Shown piece by piece: positions 11,091 through 23,686 of a DNA stretch of 64,000 bases. Within the stretch, counting starts at the first letter, position 1. Each line of letters begins with the position of its first letter. This DNA is from Apostichopus japonicus (taxonomy: Eukaryota > Echinodermata > Holothuroidea > Aspidochirotida > Stichopodidae), in assembly GCF_037975245.1 (NCBI RefSeq), contig NC_092567.1, positions 22,447,376-22,511,375 on the forward strand. Direction: 5' to 3'. The position numbers and the translations under genes are program-made. The notes below the pieces were generated by a model. The model did not search any database and was not told where the DNA came from. It was given only the letters and a program-made list of their open reading frames with translations.

Positions 11091-13639
11091 ACAATTTTTT
11101 CTGACACATTAAGTTTTATTAAACTTTTTCACTATCATATAATAATTTGCAATGTTAATATAACTTTTTCCTTTCCTCACATTTTCAGCCTCACTTCGTG
11201 TCTGCTTTCCAGGTAAGATATTTTTTAACTTGCCAGCAAGTTATTCTCAGTAAAGGAACTATACCTCCTGATACATTTGCTGTGCGTAACCTGTGAAAGT
11301 AGACACAGTTACAATACTTGATTCTCATGTATTTCCTGGTAACGTCAAATTTGTGGAGTGTTTAATAAGCCGTTATCCTCCATAAACACAAAAAAAGATA
11401 ACATTTTCTTAACACAATCGTCTTTATTTTATTTATTTTTATTATTAAATATTAAAAAAATTAATTCACAATATTCTCCATAAACACAAGAACTTGACCT
11501 ATTATTAACAATATCATCTTTCTTTTATTTATTATTAAATAATAGAAAATTAAACATTAAGGATCTCCATAACGTCACATATTCAACAATTTTTAATTTC
11601 AAACAAATTAAAAATAGTGGTGTGAAAATTTCTTTGTATTTATTGCCAAAATAATATTTCTTTCTCTCATTTCTTGGTGAAGTGAGTATGAGGTAACTAT
11701 ATAATACTAAACTGTCCATATAACTAAACAGTTATGAATTACTTAATAAAATGTACTCCTTTTTATTTGAACGAAATCATTTACCACCTATCACTGGAAT
11801 TTTTTTGAAATATTTCTTTGTATTTATTGCCAAAATAATATTTCTTACTCTCATTTCTTGGTGAAGTGATTGTAATTTTGTTGAAATATTTGCCATTACT
11901 TACCAGCTATTTATTCTCACCTAAGTTGTATTCCTTTCTTGACAATACTACTACCAAACTAAAAACTTTGTTCTGTGATTGTTCGACACAGATAACCTAC
12001 TGTACTTTTCCATCGTTAACCCTAGTCAATTAAACTTAATTATATATTTATATGATTATATAATTATAATTTAGTAATTAATTTATGTATTTTGTTGAAC
12101 GCAACTGGGAACAGCAGAGTCAGTGATGTCGTCACGGTAATTCAGCTTAAAGATGTTTTGGTTATGCTTTATAATATTGAACACACCTACAATATTCACA
12201 ATATTATCACAAAAATTGTTGCTACTTGATGAAATTATAAATAAACAGAGATTATTGACAGTTAATTTAAAAGCAAACATTGAAAATATATCACATTTCA
12301 AGGATAAATCGAAATGAGGAAAGTTAAGGCTTTTGAAGAACATTTGGGATGGTGACATCACAGACCCCCTGCACCTACAATATGAGATCCATTCCCTGGA
12401 CTTATCTAGCTAGGGGTCCGTCGGTCAAAGTCAACCACACCTCAAGTTACCATAGGAACTGAGACACTTAAGATGGATATTTTACGACTAAACTTTCTGG
12501 AATATTCTTCTTTTTAGGATAGCCAGTCTTCCATATTCTGCCCAATTATAGAAATACCCCTTTAAAGTGTTCCACCCAATTTTGATTTTGTGATCACAAA
12601 TTACTGTACTTGGCAGTAATATGAGCAATTTATTTAATATAAAAAAAAACAGTTTATTTTTTTGGTATCTTCACATTTTCTATACAAAAAGTAGCCCAAA
12701 TGTGAATACTCTGATATCAGGTAAAAACTTGATATATTTGTAGTAAATTTTAAACCACTTACTGTCACTTGACAAACAGTTAAGTTGCAAGTTCTCTCAC
12801 ATTTTCATTTCGATATATTTATACTTTAGAAACAGGAAATTTTTGTTTTGTTACAAAAGTGACTCTTCCTCGAAAGGTACGAAGGTTTCTTCACATTTTA
12901 CATTTATATCTAAAGTGTGAGCAGTCGTGAAGTTTATTTTTGTTACTTTTGTGTTCATTTCTTTATAATATACCAATTATGTAGAAACAAGTTTATGAGA
13001 GAAAAGTTGGTAAACATGCTCCATAGAACTTTTTTATTTTCTCACATATTTACACCTTAGCTATGTAAACCATGATGTTACTGTACATCGCTGGTAATCA
13101 ATTCTTCGTGGCAAATTTCAAAAGAAACAGAGAAACAAACAAAAAACCACAATTTGACTCTTAATAGCTGAAAGAAACATCTGAAGCCTAATACAAGGTA
13201 AAGAACCTCACAACTACAGCAGTGGGTGGCAGATTTATTTGTGGAATCATAGACAAGGTCAAATTCATCGAAGGAATTAGTTTCCTATATTTTCGATTAA
13301 TATTGCTTTTTAGCTGACGATGGCCGAAGAATTTAGGTGCAATAATGTGACAAATTCTCTACCAGAAAGCTGGCCAAAGGGACGGACTCACCAGTCCCAT
13401 ATCGGTGAGCACTGACCTGACCAATTTTTAAAATCAAATGTATAACTGAAAATGCAAATTAATCTGTTTTTTAATTCCTTTTTCAACTTTTTTTTTCCAA
13501 TTATTATTCATATAATTATAATTATTTATAAATGCCATAAAATGGACCATTCGAGCATTGCAACCATACGAGCATTGCAATTCTTAAAACAAAACCACGT
13601 CCACATGTATAGAAAAACAAATAATGAATATATTAAACT
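11091..13639. repeat. AT-rich stretch with several short duplications
   Basis: CTCCATAAACACAA occurs at 11378 and 11475, each followed by a T-rich TTTATTTATTATTAAAT block (period about 97). A related block follows near 11563. A segment of about 63 bases with the words TTTCTTTGTATTTATTGCCA and CTCATTTCTTGGTGAAGTGA occurs at 11625-11688 and again at 11810-11873. No coding exon is recognised. Recurrent TTCTCACATTTT-like words at 11170-13050 may mark an older decayed array. Confidence 0.6.
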
Positions 13640-13995
13640 TTGATATTTTATAAATTATCACTCAGTCTAATCGCTCCTGATATTAGATAAAAAATATAAT
13701 CTGCTTACCTCTCGATAAGAATAATATAAGAAAGTCACAATTAGAGCTTTTACTGTTAAAGAAACGAGAAGCGAATAACAACGACGAATATTTTGAAAAA
13801 GTGTGATATAATGATATTTGCAATTATCACATCGGTCGTTTCATTTCTGATACAAAGACGAAAAAAATAAATATCTGCTTACCTCTCAAGTACAATACAA
13901 GTAACATTACAGAGTTCACTGCGACATTCACAAATGCCCTAAAAACTATATTCACAAAAACACTACAATGAGGTCGTCGTCACTCAGACTGCATC
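13640..13995 (-). repeat. About 174-bp tandem duplication carrying two splice-donor-like sites
   Basis: The plus-strand word ATCTGCTTACCTCTC occurs twice, with its TTACC 174 bases apart. It is preceded in both copies by related GATATTT...ATTATCAC...CTGATA blocks. On the minus strand each copy reads GAGAGGTAAGCAGAT, an excellent 5' splice-site match, with GT at 13708-13707 and 13882-13881. A third site (GGAAG then GTAATTAC, GT at 14225-14224) lies 343 bases further, close to two periods. They may be alternative 5' untranslated exons feeding the SoxD acceptor at 1191, or chance donors in a repeat. No coding frame is seen. Confidence 0.5.
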
Positions 13996-16900
13996 CATGT
14001 ACCTCGAGAGCGTTGCCACATTGTGTTTTTTTATTTCAAACAATTAACACAAACACGGCTATCAAAACATACGAAAAAAATCTGTGGCCGTCGTCGAACA
14101 ATGTATGAAATAACAATCATAATAAATTAAACCGTGATATAAAAAAATCCAACGGCCAATCAGGAAAACGTTGCTTTGCCCTCACTCTCAGAAAGATATC
14201 ACCCATAAAATAAATATGTAATTACCTTCCGACGACGGTGCTTGCTTGGATCATATTTTATTTTTTATCTTTCTGGTAACAACTAATGATTGTGCAAACA
14301 ATTTAAATCAAATCAATATTTTCGGCTATCATTAAGTCATAAAAAATATTTGGTCGCACGTACAGTACCACACTAATTACTTTGTGATCATTTTGTATTT
14401 TAATTGTTATATAATATTTACGTCCATCGGTCAACAATATTCCTCTTCGAACTATGCCCGCAATGTCATATCGTACAGTATGAGATACACAGTGTGTCCA
14501 CACACACAGTGTCGCGAATTACTTGTTTACATATAGCACTGTAGAAAAAATAAATAAATAAATTTTGTATACGTACAATTAAAAGTACGTAACATTTTAA
14601 AGCCAATTTGTTCGCATGCAAAGTTTCTCAATAATTGTTAACGATCCTGATACTTTGCTACTGGCCTGTAAATATAAAGAAAAAATTCAAACTGTTTAAA
14701 ATTTGAGCAAACATGTTACTATAAAAATACTTTTAGCTGGTGGCATCAGTTACTCTACTGTAGGTAGTAATTGGATGGCAGCGCTGCTTCAAGGAAATAA
14801 TTTGTTATTTGTTTTCTGGGCTTGCTTAATGGAAGCAAAATTTGAAGGAACAAATTCAACATGGTAAACATTATGTTTGTGAAAGACGAACAGAAACGAC
14901 CAGCTTGTTTAATCTTCCAATTCCAGATTTATCAGATACAACAACAAAAATCCTAACCCACAACCACCTACAGTGGTATGAACTGTATTTACATAGTTCA
15001 ACATTATAGAATCATAACTCTGGTGCACTTTAGAGAAAGCATGGGTTATCACTCTCTTAGAGGCTAGGATCATGACCTCCCCCCCGCTCCCATGGGGGAT
15101 CAAGAATGTAGTGCAAACGTGGGAGGGGGGTCATTTGAACCCCAGTAATATGCCACATTGTCACTTGCACATAAACACAGAATGGCAAGAGTTTAAAGAC
15201 TGGAGCACTGTGGTACCTATCAACCTTCATCATCAAGTTCTGTCTCCACAACCCCCCCCCCCCAAACACCTCCTCTTCTTCCTCCACCCCATAGCAACCT
15301 TAGACATGATAATCTTGTTTATTTGCATCTTGGGTACGAGAGCTGAACACACGAATCACTCAAATTTTTCAACTTTTGAACTGGTATCTCGAGTACCACA
15401 CGTACTGCAGTAACTAAATGTAATAATAGACATTTTCATAAATTTATGACCCGGTTCATATTTCGTCCTTTTATGTGCGTCCATGCTGTTGACTATGTAC
15501 CAGTACAACTGATAATGACTATTTTTAGTCGTCGTCGTACTGTAAAGCATTTTCATATTTGTCAAGAGACTGAAATTACACATCGTCACTGCATGAAGTG
15601 CAAGCTTTTAATCCTACAGAAGGGACGCCCCTTCTCGATGGAGATTAACTAGGGCAAGTCACTCAGATTAGGGTCCTTTATAGTAGCTTTACTTAACACT
15701 ACAGTGTGTAACGTCCTGACTTATCTGGACCCATCATAGATGTAAACTGCGGCAGCCGAGATCGGGATTAAATACTCGTGTACTTCTTCCTAAAAAAGCA
15801 AATGTTTACCGTCAATTACGTTGTCCAAGGCAACCATCTGCAGAGATCCGATGAGACCTCAATATTTATATATATATTTATATTTGCATTTATGCAAATT
15901 AAGCATGTAACACAGTATATATGCGCAATGTCATTATGTGACGAACGCCATTTTTCATGAAAATTCCTCTGCCGGGATTAAAGCACTTGTGACAGTTCCG
16001 TCGCTACGGTATCACCCCCACAATGGCAGGTGGATTTATTGAAAGTAAACAGGATCAATCGATCGATCACCAGTAATTTACAAATCCAAGGATAATACAA
16101 CAAATTAAGATGCTGGTAAAATTAATCAAAACTAAAGCACCCTCCTAAAATATGCATATTTGTTTGTTAATTTGGCCTTTTTTGCATTTTTGGTTTATCA
16201 AAGGAACATTACTGAATGCCTGCTACTGACTCTCTTCAAATTTTATACCAAACTGTCCCTAGGACATTTTGGGTAGTCAGTGTTAATTAATGAAAACAAA
16301 TGTTCACAAATTTTGTTAACCATTCTTCATTATTTTTAAAGAAAAACTCAAGAAATAAGGAACAGTTAATTTGTTTGGAACATCTTTGTGAAGAATAACA
16401 CTGAATAGTCAATCAATTATATAATAAGACCTAAATTTTATGTTCTAAAGTTAAGCTCAAATAACAAACTGTTATCCCCTGATTTTTGAGTTGCATTACC
16501 GTTTTGACTGTCAGCCACAAACTGTCTTGGGTAAAGAACAGCATAAAATTTGTTTTTGAGCCACATAATACAAGCCTTCCTGAGGACTATGCCATTATAT
16601 ATACAAAACAAAGAATACTGAGTGGGGTTTCACTGCTATTCTTATAACCAATAAACATTCCACTAATCCTATTGTGTTCCATGCTCAGTCAACCTTACTT
16701 AAAGTGAGAATAACAAAGGGAAGCAATACAACAACAGGTGAGGAATTTGTAAAAATTTGTAAAGGTTTATAGGACTCTGGTAGACAGATTGAGAATCTGT
16801 GCTATTAACAACAACAACATGGTTACAGCACTGTAGACCATTACATTACTACACACTGTACCCTACCATATCGTAATTGGCAATGCACATAACACTAGGA

Positions 16901-19900
16901 CAACAATAATTGACATGCTTCTTTTCACACTGTAAAAGTTTCAACAGGTACAACTTACTGTAGTATAGTACTATCTGCACGTTGGTAAAGAGTGTGGGTG
17001 GGTTGTGGGAGGGTTGGGAATGGGGCCTACAACTTTGCTTAAATGGATATCTTTCTCCAAGTGCCAATATGAATCAACATCAAAGTGCACAAGTTGAAGG
17101 ATTCAACATCCCTGAGAGCAGTGGGTGGGTGGGTGGGGAGGGGGGTTCCTAAAACTGTTCCTCTTGACCTTCATTCATGATCTACAGAGTGCAAAATATC
17201 CCCTTGTTTTTCACTTATGAAGAGCTAAATTACATAAAATAATGAAGTGCATTTAATTGAGTATAAGCATGTTTGATTCTGCATTTTATGTATCACCAAA
17301 TGTTGAGATTTGTTGCCTACAGTGAAAAATCACAAAAATCTTGTTTCATTTTTTTGATGTGTGTTTAAAAGTTGATTTACTTCTTAAAGTTTTGTTCAAC
17401 AAATTCTGTTCCACTCAGCTGCCAGCAAAAAAACAAAGTGTTTAAATATATAAGTAGGTAGGTAACTTAACATCTGTAGCATACACATATCTTACGCACG
17501 GTCACATTCATACATACCACGCACAAAAACATACATTACAATACTGTTCAAGGATATATATCTTAACTTAGAACTGTGGTCTCCTACCCCCGCCCGCCCC
17601 CCCCTTTTCAATGCGATATTAATAGTGTGCCACCTTCCTTATTACAAGCGCTGTATGCTCCGGCAGGTGAGCTTGTTGTAGATATATATATGGAAACCGC
17701 AATACGTATAGCAGACTGGTTTTCTCGGCAGACAATATCATAACGACCGACTGCGACGCGCTTCCAGGCCAACAACCTCACATTACGAATACTCTGAGAA
17801 ACCCATCAAATTTGGCTAATAAGCCATACTAAACAGGAAGCATTAAATACAGAGAAGTGATCAATTGTCAGGTAGTTTTGCTGTACCTTACTTCCCAAGT
17901 ATGGCTCGTCAAATTTCCTCGCCTTACCTTCTTTTTTCTTTCTAACAACATGTTTCATTCTTTCTTCGATATAATAAAAAGGGGGTCAACTATCAAATAG
18001 TGAAGATATAGGTGTGACATTGCCAACAAATCTGCTAGAAAAAGGACTGTCAATGGTCATAGAGGAATAGATTAGATTAATAGGTATTAGAATTACGATT
18101 CAAATTGAAATCGCAGAGAACGAGGAAAGACACAAACAACTCGAGACGTTTTTCAAGCAGATCTGTTTCTCGATTATTTGCGAAAACTTTAATCAAAAAT
18201 AAATTTATTTTTGACGGAATTAGATGATCTTGTCAAACAGGATGAGATGTTATAAATGTACAATATGTCTTTTTCATATTCTGGTTGACCGGTCTTAAAG
18301 GTCAACGTCAGTCAAAATTCTCGTACAGTATAGTTCAACATTCGAGCGCTATATTCTACATTTGCCTTTAAATAGTTTTATCTCTGGAACGCTCCTTTAA
18401 GGCGGACTCTACGATTGTCATGACGTCAGCAACATGGTACTGTTATTATAATATTAATTCATTGTTTATTCATTCTAAAAACTCAAACACGGGTTCTTTG
18501 GCCTTTGGATACAACATTCAGCAAGTTGTTATACACTGTCAACATATTATCCAAGGCTGTTATAAAAACTCAAAATGTTTTCCTACAGAATTCTGTGTTG
18601 CCAGACATGTGTCACAGGACTTGACGTAACTTGCTCTGTGTATCAGACTAGATATAGTCTGGTCACTTCTTAATTGATATGTGGCAGACGTTCTAAGATA
18701 CGCTATTTCTCAAACATCAAAAGTCATCAAGAGATAATATAGCCTTGAACGGTTTACAAAAATACCAAAATCAATTTTGTAACCTAAGTCACCCACCACC
18801 CACCCAACCCTTTTAAGCAAATCAAAGATTGCAAATTGCCAACAGCCCAAAGAAATACTAAAAAAATATCCACATGAAGAATTACACACTGGTTCTAAAT
18901 ATAGAGACTCTATGATCTGAAAAAAAAACACATATATATATATATATATTATTGTATATATCTATACATAACATGTACAAAGTGAATAGAGTTGTACGTT
19001 GAGTACAAACTAGATTGTAGCATATTTGCCTGTACTCTAGTACTCATCCTCACAGGTTTGCACTCGTTCTTTTCAGGCCGATAGCCCGAGTAACCGAGTG
19101 GGGGCAAATCAATGCAGGAGGATCACCATCCTGGGAGAGGGGTGTTAGGGGAAGGGGAGGGAGGGGGAGGTTTCCCCCTCCCCTTTGAGAATTTTTTTCT
19201 CCTCTCAGGGGGTCAAGATGCCTACGTGCCTGATTCTCTTACTCGTACAGATACTGTTGCAATATTCTAAAGTATTCAAACTGGTTCTGGTACTCTGGTA
19301 CTCCTGCAGCATGCATTCCATGGCAGATTCTACTTTTGTGCTTAAAAATTACTGCAGGGCTTCTACTACAATTATGCCTGATAAATTCCAAGTTGCGAGT
19401 AACGTAAAAATTTGAAATGAAAATTCTCAATCGTTAAAGAGGAGGGGATATATAGAATCGAATTTAGAATTGAAAATTTAGACACATTTAAAATCGGCAC
19501 TAAAGTGACTTGCTCTGCTGTATTAAAAGAAATTTTTTCTTTTTTTATTTAAAAAAAAATGCAGTTCAAACATCCGGCTTTATCATGCAACGCCGCAACA
19601 AGCTAAATTGCACAAGGGGCTGGATTTTTGTGTCTGATTGTGCAAGAACCGTCACGATTTTTCTTGAGGTTCAATCAAAATAAACACGAGTGAATATATG
19701 TTACTTGTCCGTCTGACACTTAAGGTCGACAGGAAAAACACAAAACTTGTAAATTAATTCAAACAAATAAATTAGATAGATACTAGAGTTCATATATATA
19801 TATATATCCCAACGAAACCAACACGGGCTACTTATGAAGTGAAAAGGCCCTCCTGTGGCTTATTGCATACTGTTCTAATTCAACTGTTTTATGCTAGTAA

Positions 19901-20759
19901 TTTTACACTCTTACGTTCTTCCTTGTTTTATGCTATGTATACAACCATACCCATTTGAGACAAGTGATTAGCTCTCGCCTTGCTTCTGAGAAGCACTCTG
20001 ACAAATATACAGTATTCCCTTGCATTTGAAACACACAGATACCTTGAAAACAACTATGTGACTAACATTGCAACAAAATTGTCCCTGGAAACTTCGGGCG
20101 AGGTGCACGCTGGCTCAAACATAGTTGTCAGTGTGTTGCTTGCAAAACAGCAACATTTGTCCATTTGTGTAGTAGCTCAGGTTTAACTTATAAGTTGCTT
20201 CGGATCAAACCAACCACTTTCAAACAGTCCTACTTTTTAAGAAAGGAGCTGGGTCCGTCCTGATTTTATATGGGGTGGGAGGGGGGCATGGCCATTACAA
20301 ACGTCGTAAATGATGACTTTTAATTAATTCTGTAAGTTTCACGACACCCGCTGGCTGTTGTTCGAATAAAAATTATACATTCAAATGGAACTATGACTTC
20401 AAACCTCGATCCAAGATAATTTATTCACAAAATTGCAAATTTGATTACGAATAATTAGAATAATTAAGGATCCCACTTGATACTGCAAATGTCATCGCCT
20501 GGACACTTTTAAAATAGTAAAGAACAATTTTTTTTGTTTAACTTCCCCTTTCTGTCATTATTTGGAATTAATGAAAGTCCAAAGTTCTTTTCAAGCTTTC
20601 AATAGATTTTTCTTATGTGATGTGGGATGGGTGGGTGGGTGTGGGGGTGGTGGGTGAGGGGGTCACAAACTGAAAAAGCCTCTATATAGAACTAACAGTG
20701 CACAAGATCATTGTGCCAAACAAACAAATCTTTACTGTGTTCCTGTATACATGTATATG
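13996..20759. other. Non-coding stretch upstream of the hAT element
   Basis: No exon is recognised on either strand. The stretch contains TA runs at 18931-18950 and 19791-19808. An imperfect G/C-rich inverted repeat lies at about 15072-15138 (ATGACC and CTCCCA against TGGGAG and GGTCAT). A CRE-like TGACGTCA sits at 18421-18428, and G-rich patches lie near 17125, 19150 and 20280. The 13.9-14.5 kb part is richer in CpG than its surroundings. Confidence 0.4.
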
Positions 20760-21336
20760 TAAGGTGACCAGACGTCCCCGATTTTCGGGGACAGTCCCCG
20801 ATTACAGTGTGCTGTCCCCGATGAATAAGTGTCCCCAAAAATGTCCCCGATTCGTCAAAATGTTCAGGAATTTTGAAAATATCCCACATTATTAGTAAAA
20901 TAATTGTAATAACAAAATTTATAGTCAAGTGTACAGTCGCAGAACGGAACTTATAACCAATATTTCAGGTGGGACAGTGTAAAGTGGAAACACTGTTAAA
21001 AATACGCTAGATCGATCTAGCCTAGCACTCTTTCGACCGTATAAATGGCAACTACGGCGACACAACGACACAAAGTTATAGTGTGAGCATGAGCAAATCA
21101 CAAGCTCTCAAAGAACCACGTAAAGTAAGTGGATTTCATTTAAGAAAAAGCTACATTTTTGAAAATAAAATTGATTTAAAAAGTGCTTCTAAGTATCACC
21201 ATTTTACATCTAAAAACCTTAGGCACTTGAAAATTTTCCAAATGGGAGGGGGACAGCCCCTCCCCTTAAACCCCTCCCCCATATTAGTCACGCAATAAAT
21301 GTCCCCGGTTCCAGTCATGAAAATATGGTCACCTTA
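20760..21336. mobile_element. 577-bp hAT-type non-autonomous DNA transposon with an 8-bp target-site duplication
   Basis: The ends are perfect 11-bp terminal inverted repeats, TAAGGTGACCA at 20760-20770 and TGGTCACCTTA at 21326-21336. They are flanked by an exact 8-bp direct repeat, TGTATATG, at 20752-20759 and 21337-21344. An 8-bp duplication is the signature of hAT transposases. Just inside the left end are several GTCCCCGAT repeats (ACGTCCCCGATT, GACAGTCCCCGATT, GCTGTCCCCGATG), with a matching TGTCCCCGGTT at the right end; such subterminal repeats are typical transposase-binding clusters. No transposase is present: the open frames inside are under 80 codons and show no RNase-H-like motif. 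The intact duplication suggests a fairly young insertion. Confidence 0.9.
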
Positions 21337-21344
21337 TGTATATG

Positions 21345-23439
21345 TGCCATCAAAATATAAAGCCACACTAAAGCCAATATACTAGCTTCAGTTCCAAGAA
21401 TTGGATTAGCTTAGTCAACAGTTCACCTGGTGATACACACCAGGGGGTTTACATTTGTTCCAGTGAACAATGAACAATACCAGCTATTGTTTTATAATAA
21501 ATTCTCTCTCACAAATTAGGACACCATCAGGGCTATATAATACACTAGTGTTTTAATAGTATTGCAAGGTTAAGCTCAGAGCTGAATATGTATCAGTAGG
21601 CCACTAAAACAGGAACATCCATGAACACAGTTGTCATGCAGTGACCCTGGTTTGACCTTAAAAAGAACAATGGGTGGTTTTCTATGGCATACACTAGTCA
21701 CCTTCATATCACTCCATGCAGGGATTGTGGAAAGCAAATATTTAACTACATGTGCCAAGTAACTGGCATACTTTAAAGTTTAAAAGGTCATCGGATAATA
21801 TACATCATATTGGCCCCCCCCCCAAATTTTAAACCTGCAAAAAAAAAATTGCTGGAAGTTTTTCAATACAGTAGTAATCTGATCCTCCATATTTTTGTTC
21901 TAGACATTAAAAGGAGGAGGGTTCAATCAGACAATTATATTGTCTCAGTGAGGCAGAAAACAAATATGCTGTCATGATAACAATAACATGCTTGTTAAAT
22001 ATCAGAGCCATTATGACCCATCACACCATCAGACCTTTATTTGACCTGCACGGCCACTCATACTGTAGAAATTTTCAACCGAGCATATTACTTTACACAC
22101 CATCCATTAAACACGATAATTAGAGGAGTAACACTTGAACGATAAGCCTATTCAAACCAGAAGTAAAAACACATGCTTCTATATGCTTCTCAAAACGGTA
22201 TCACTTGTGGTGATAATGCCTCATTGCCAATTCCATTCTTGAGACAGGACCCGGGTCAAAACATACATAAAGTACACCGCATCTTAATGATTTTTCTACT
22301 TCTGTGTGTGAGCACTACCGGGAATTGCACTCAGATAATCATTACTTTAAGTCCGCTCCCGAGAAGCAAAAATGGTTTTAATATGGTGGACATCATGAGA
22401 CCCAAAATTTAATATATATATATATACCTATATATACATATCTATATATATCTATATAAATATATATATATATCTATATATATTTATACATATCTATATA
22501 TATATATATATACAGAGAACATAAGTAACCCTACCTTCGATATTTTCCTTTTTTGTTGGACTATGTACTCAAAACCTCTAGATGCAAAAAAAATCTGTCT
22601 GACGGTCATCTCTAAAGTTCACACAGTGACACAATTGTTTACAGTACGGTAAAAGAGGCAAAAATGTAAGGTTAGTTATAATAAAATATTGTGGCAAGAA
22701 AAACACAGGAAAGTAAACCCAAATACAGACAGAAATTTGATCCTGCTTTAAATACTTACAAAAACTTATCAAAAGTTCTCGTGCCGTGACCTTCAGATCC
22801 GGGTTGCAGGAGAGTTATCCCGTTTTTCTGATTCTCTTCCTGGACACAAATAATTTCTCTTCTCTCCCCTTAAATAATCAAGGGGAAATAACCATAAACT
22901 GCCATCTGCAATTGTAATTCTATATACTATACTGCATAACCTACTTTATTTCCTTTTTTAACTTTTCCAAAAAGTCACATCTTGAGGGGGGAGGGAGAAA
23001 TTTGTTTTTTAAATCGAATAATATACGAAGAACCATACGTGATTGGAATACTACAAAAGCATTCATAATAAAACAAAAACAATATGTTTCCTGTTTGAGA
23101 TGCACGCCCACACCTTCATGAGCTAGTCGGGTGAGGTCTCGATACACACATATGCAAATTAAATTAATTTGACAAGGATTTTATGTTTTCTGTTAATGCA
23201 GCGTCTTCCGACTACAATGCAAATCCTGCCTGTTGACCTACATGTTTGCAGAACAATATTTATGGCAATCACAATTTAAACTGACATATATATCAAGTCT
23301 ATCAATATGTACAAAAAGAAGGTTCAATCTAAATGTAACCACAGACTTCCAATATTCATACTGTTAAACAATTTTTTACTAATATTGAATAAAAACCAAA
23401 TCCAGAAAATTCTGAAAATAACCACCAACTTGGTCTGTT
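21345..23439. other. Non-coding stretch with a TA/CTATA microsatellite
   Basis: A long array of TATATA units interrupted by CTATATA and ATACATAT runs from about 22409 to 22512. No exon is recognised in the rest. A C-run lies near 21814. Confidence 0.5.
22409..22512. repeat. TA/CTATA microsatellite
   Basis: About 100 bases of TATATA broken by CTATATA, ATACATA and AATATATA variants, typical of an old dinucleotide array that has begun to decay. Confidence 0.9.
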
Positions 23440-23686
23440 AAGGTCCACCACGCTACAGCATATTGTTTAACGATAGTGTTATTGAATATTATTCATGAAT
23501 TAACAAAATATTGCACCATATAAAAAAATTAATTTAAAAAAAATTATAAACATATATTTCTATTTAATCATGTGAACTCATGAAAATCAGTCTACCATGG
23601 CAACTATTTGTAAAACGTACAAATTTAGGCTTTGCCTAGCTACGGGAAACTACAATTTGGTATATTGTTATATTGCGGTGGACCTT
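23440..23686. mobile_element. 247-bp MITE with imperfect terminal inverted repeats
   Basis: The left end reads AAGGTCCACCACGCTACAGC and the right end, on the opposite strand, AAGGTCCACCGCAATATAAC. The first ten bases are identical and similarity continues to about base 22. The interior is very AT-rich (TTAATTTAAAAAAAATTAT) and has no coding capacity. Size, paired termini and AT-rich core fit a miniature inverted-repeat transposable element. I could not find a convincing target-site duplication (flanks GTCTGTT and GAACAAT), so the superfamily is undecided. Confidence 0.65.
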
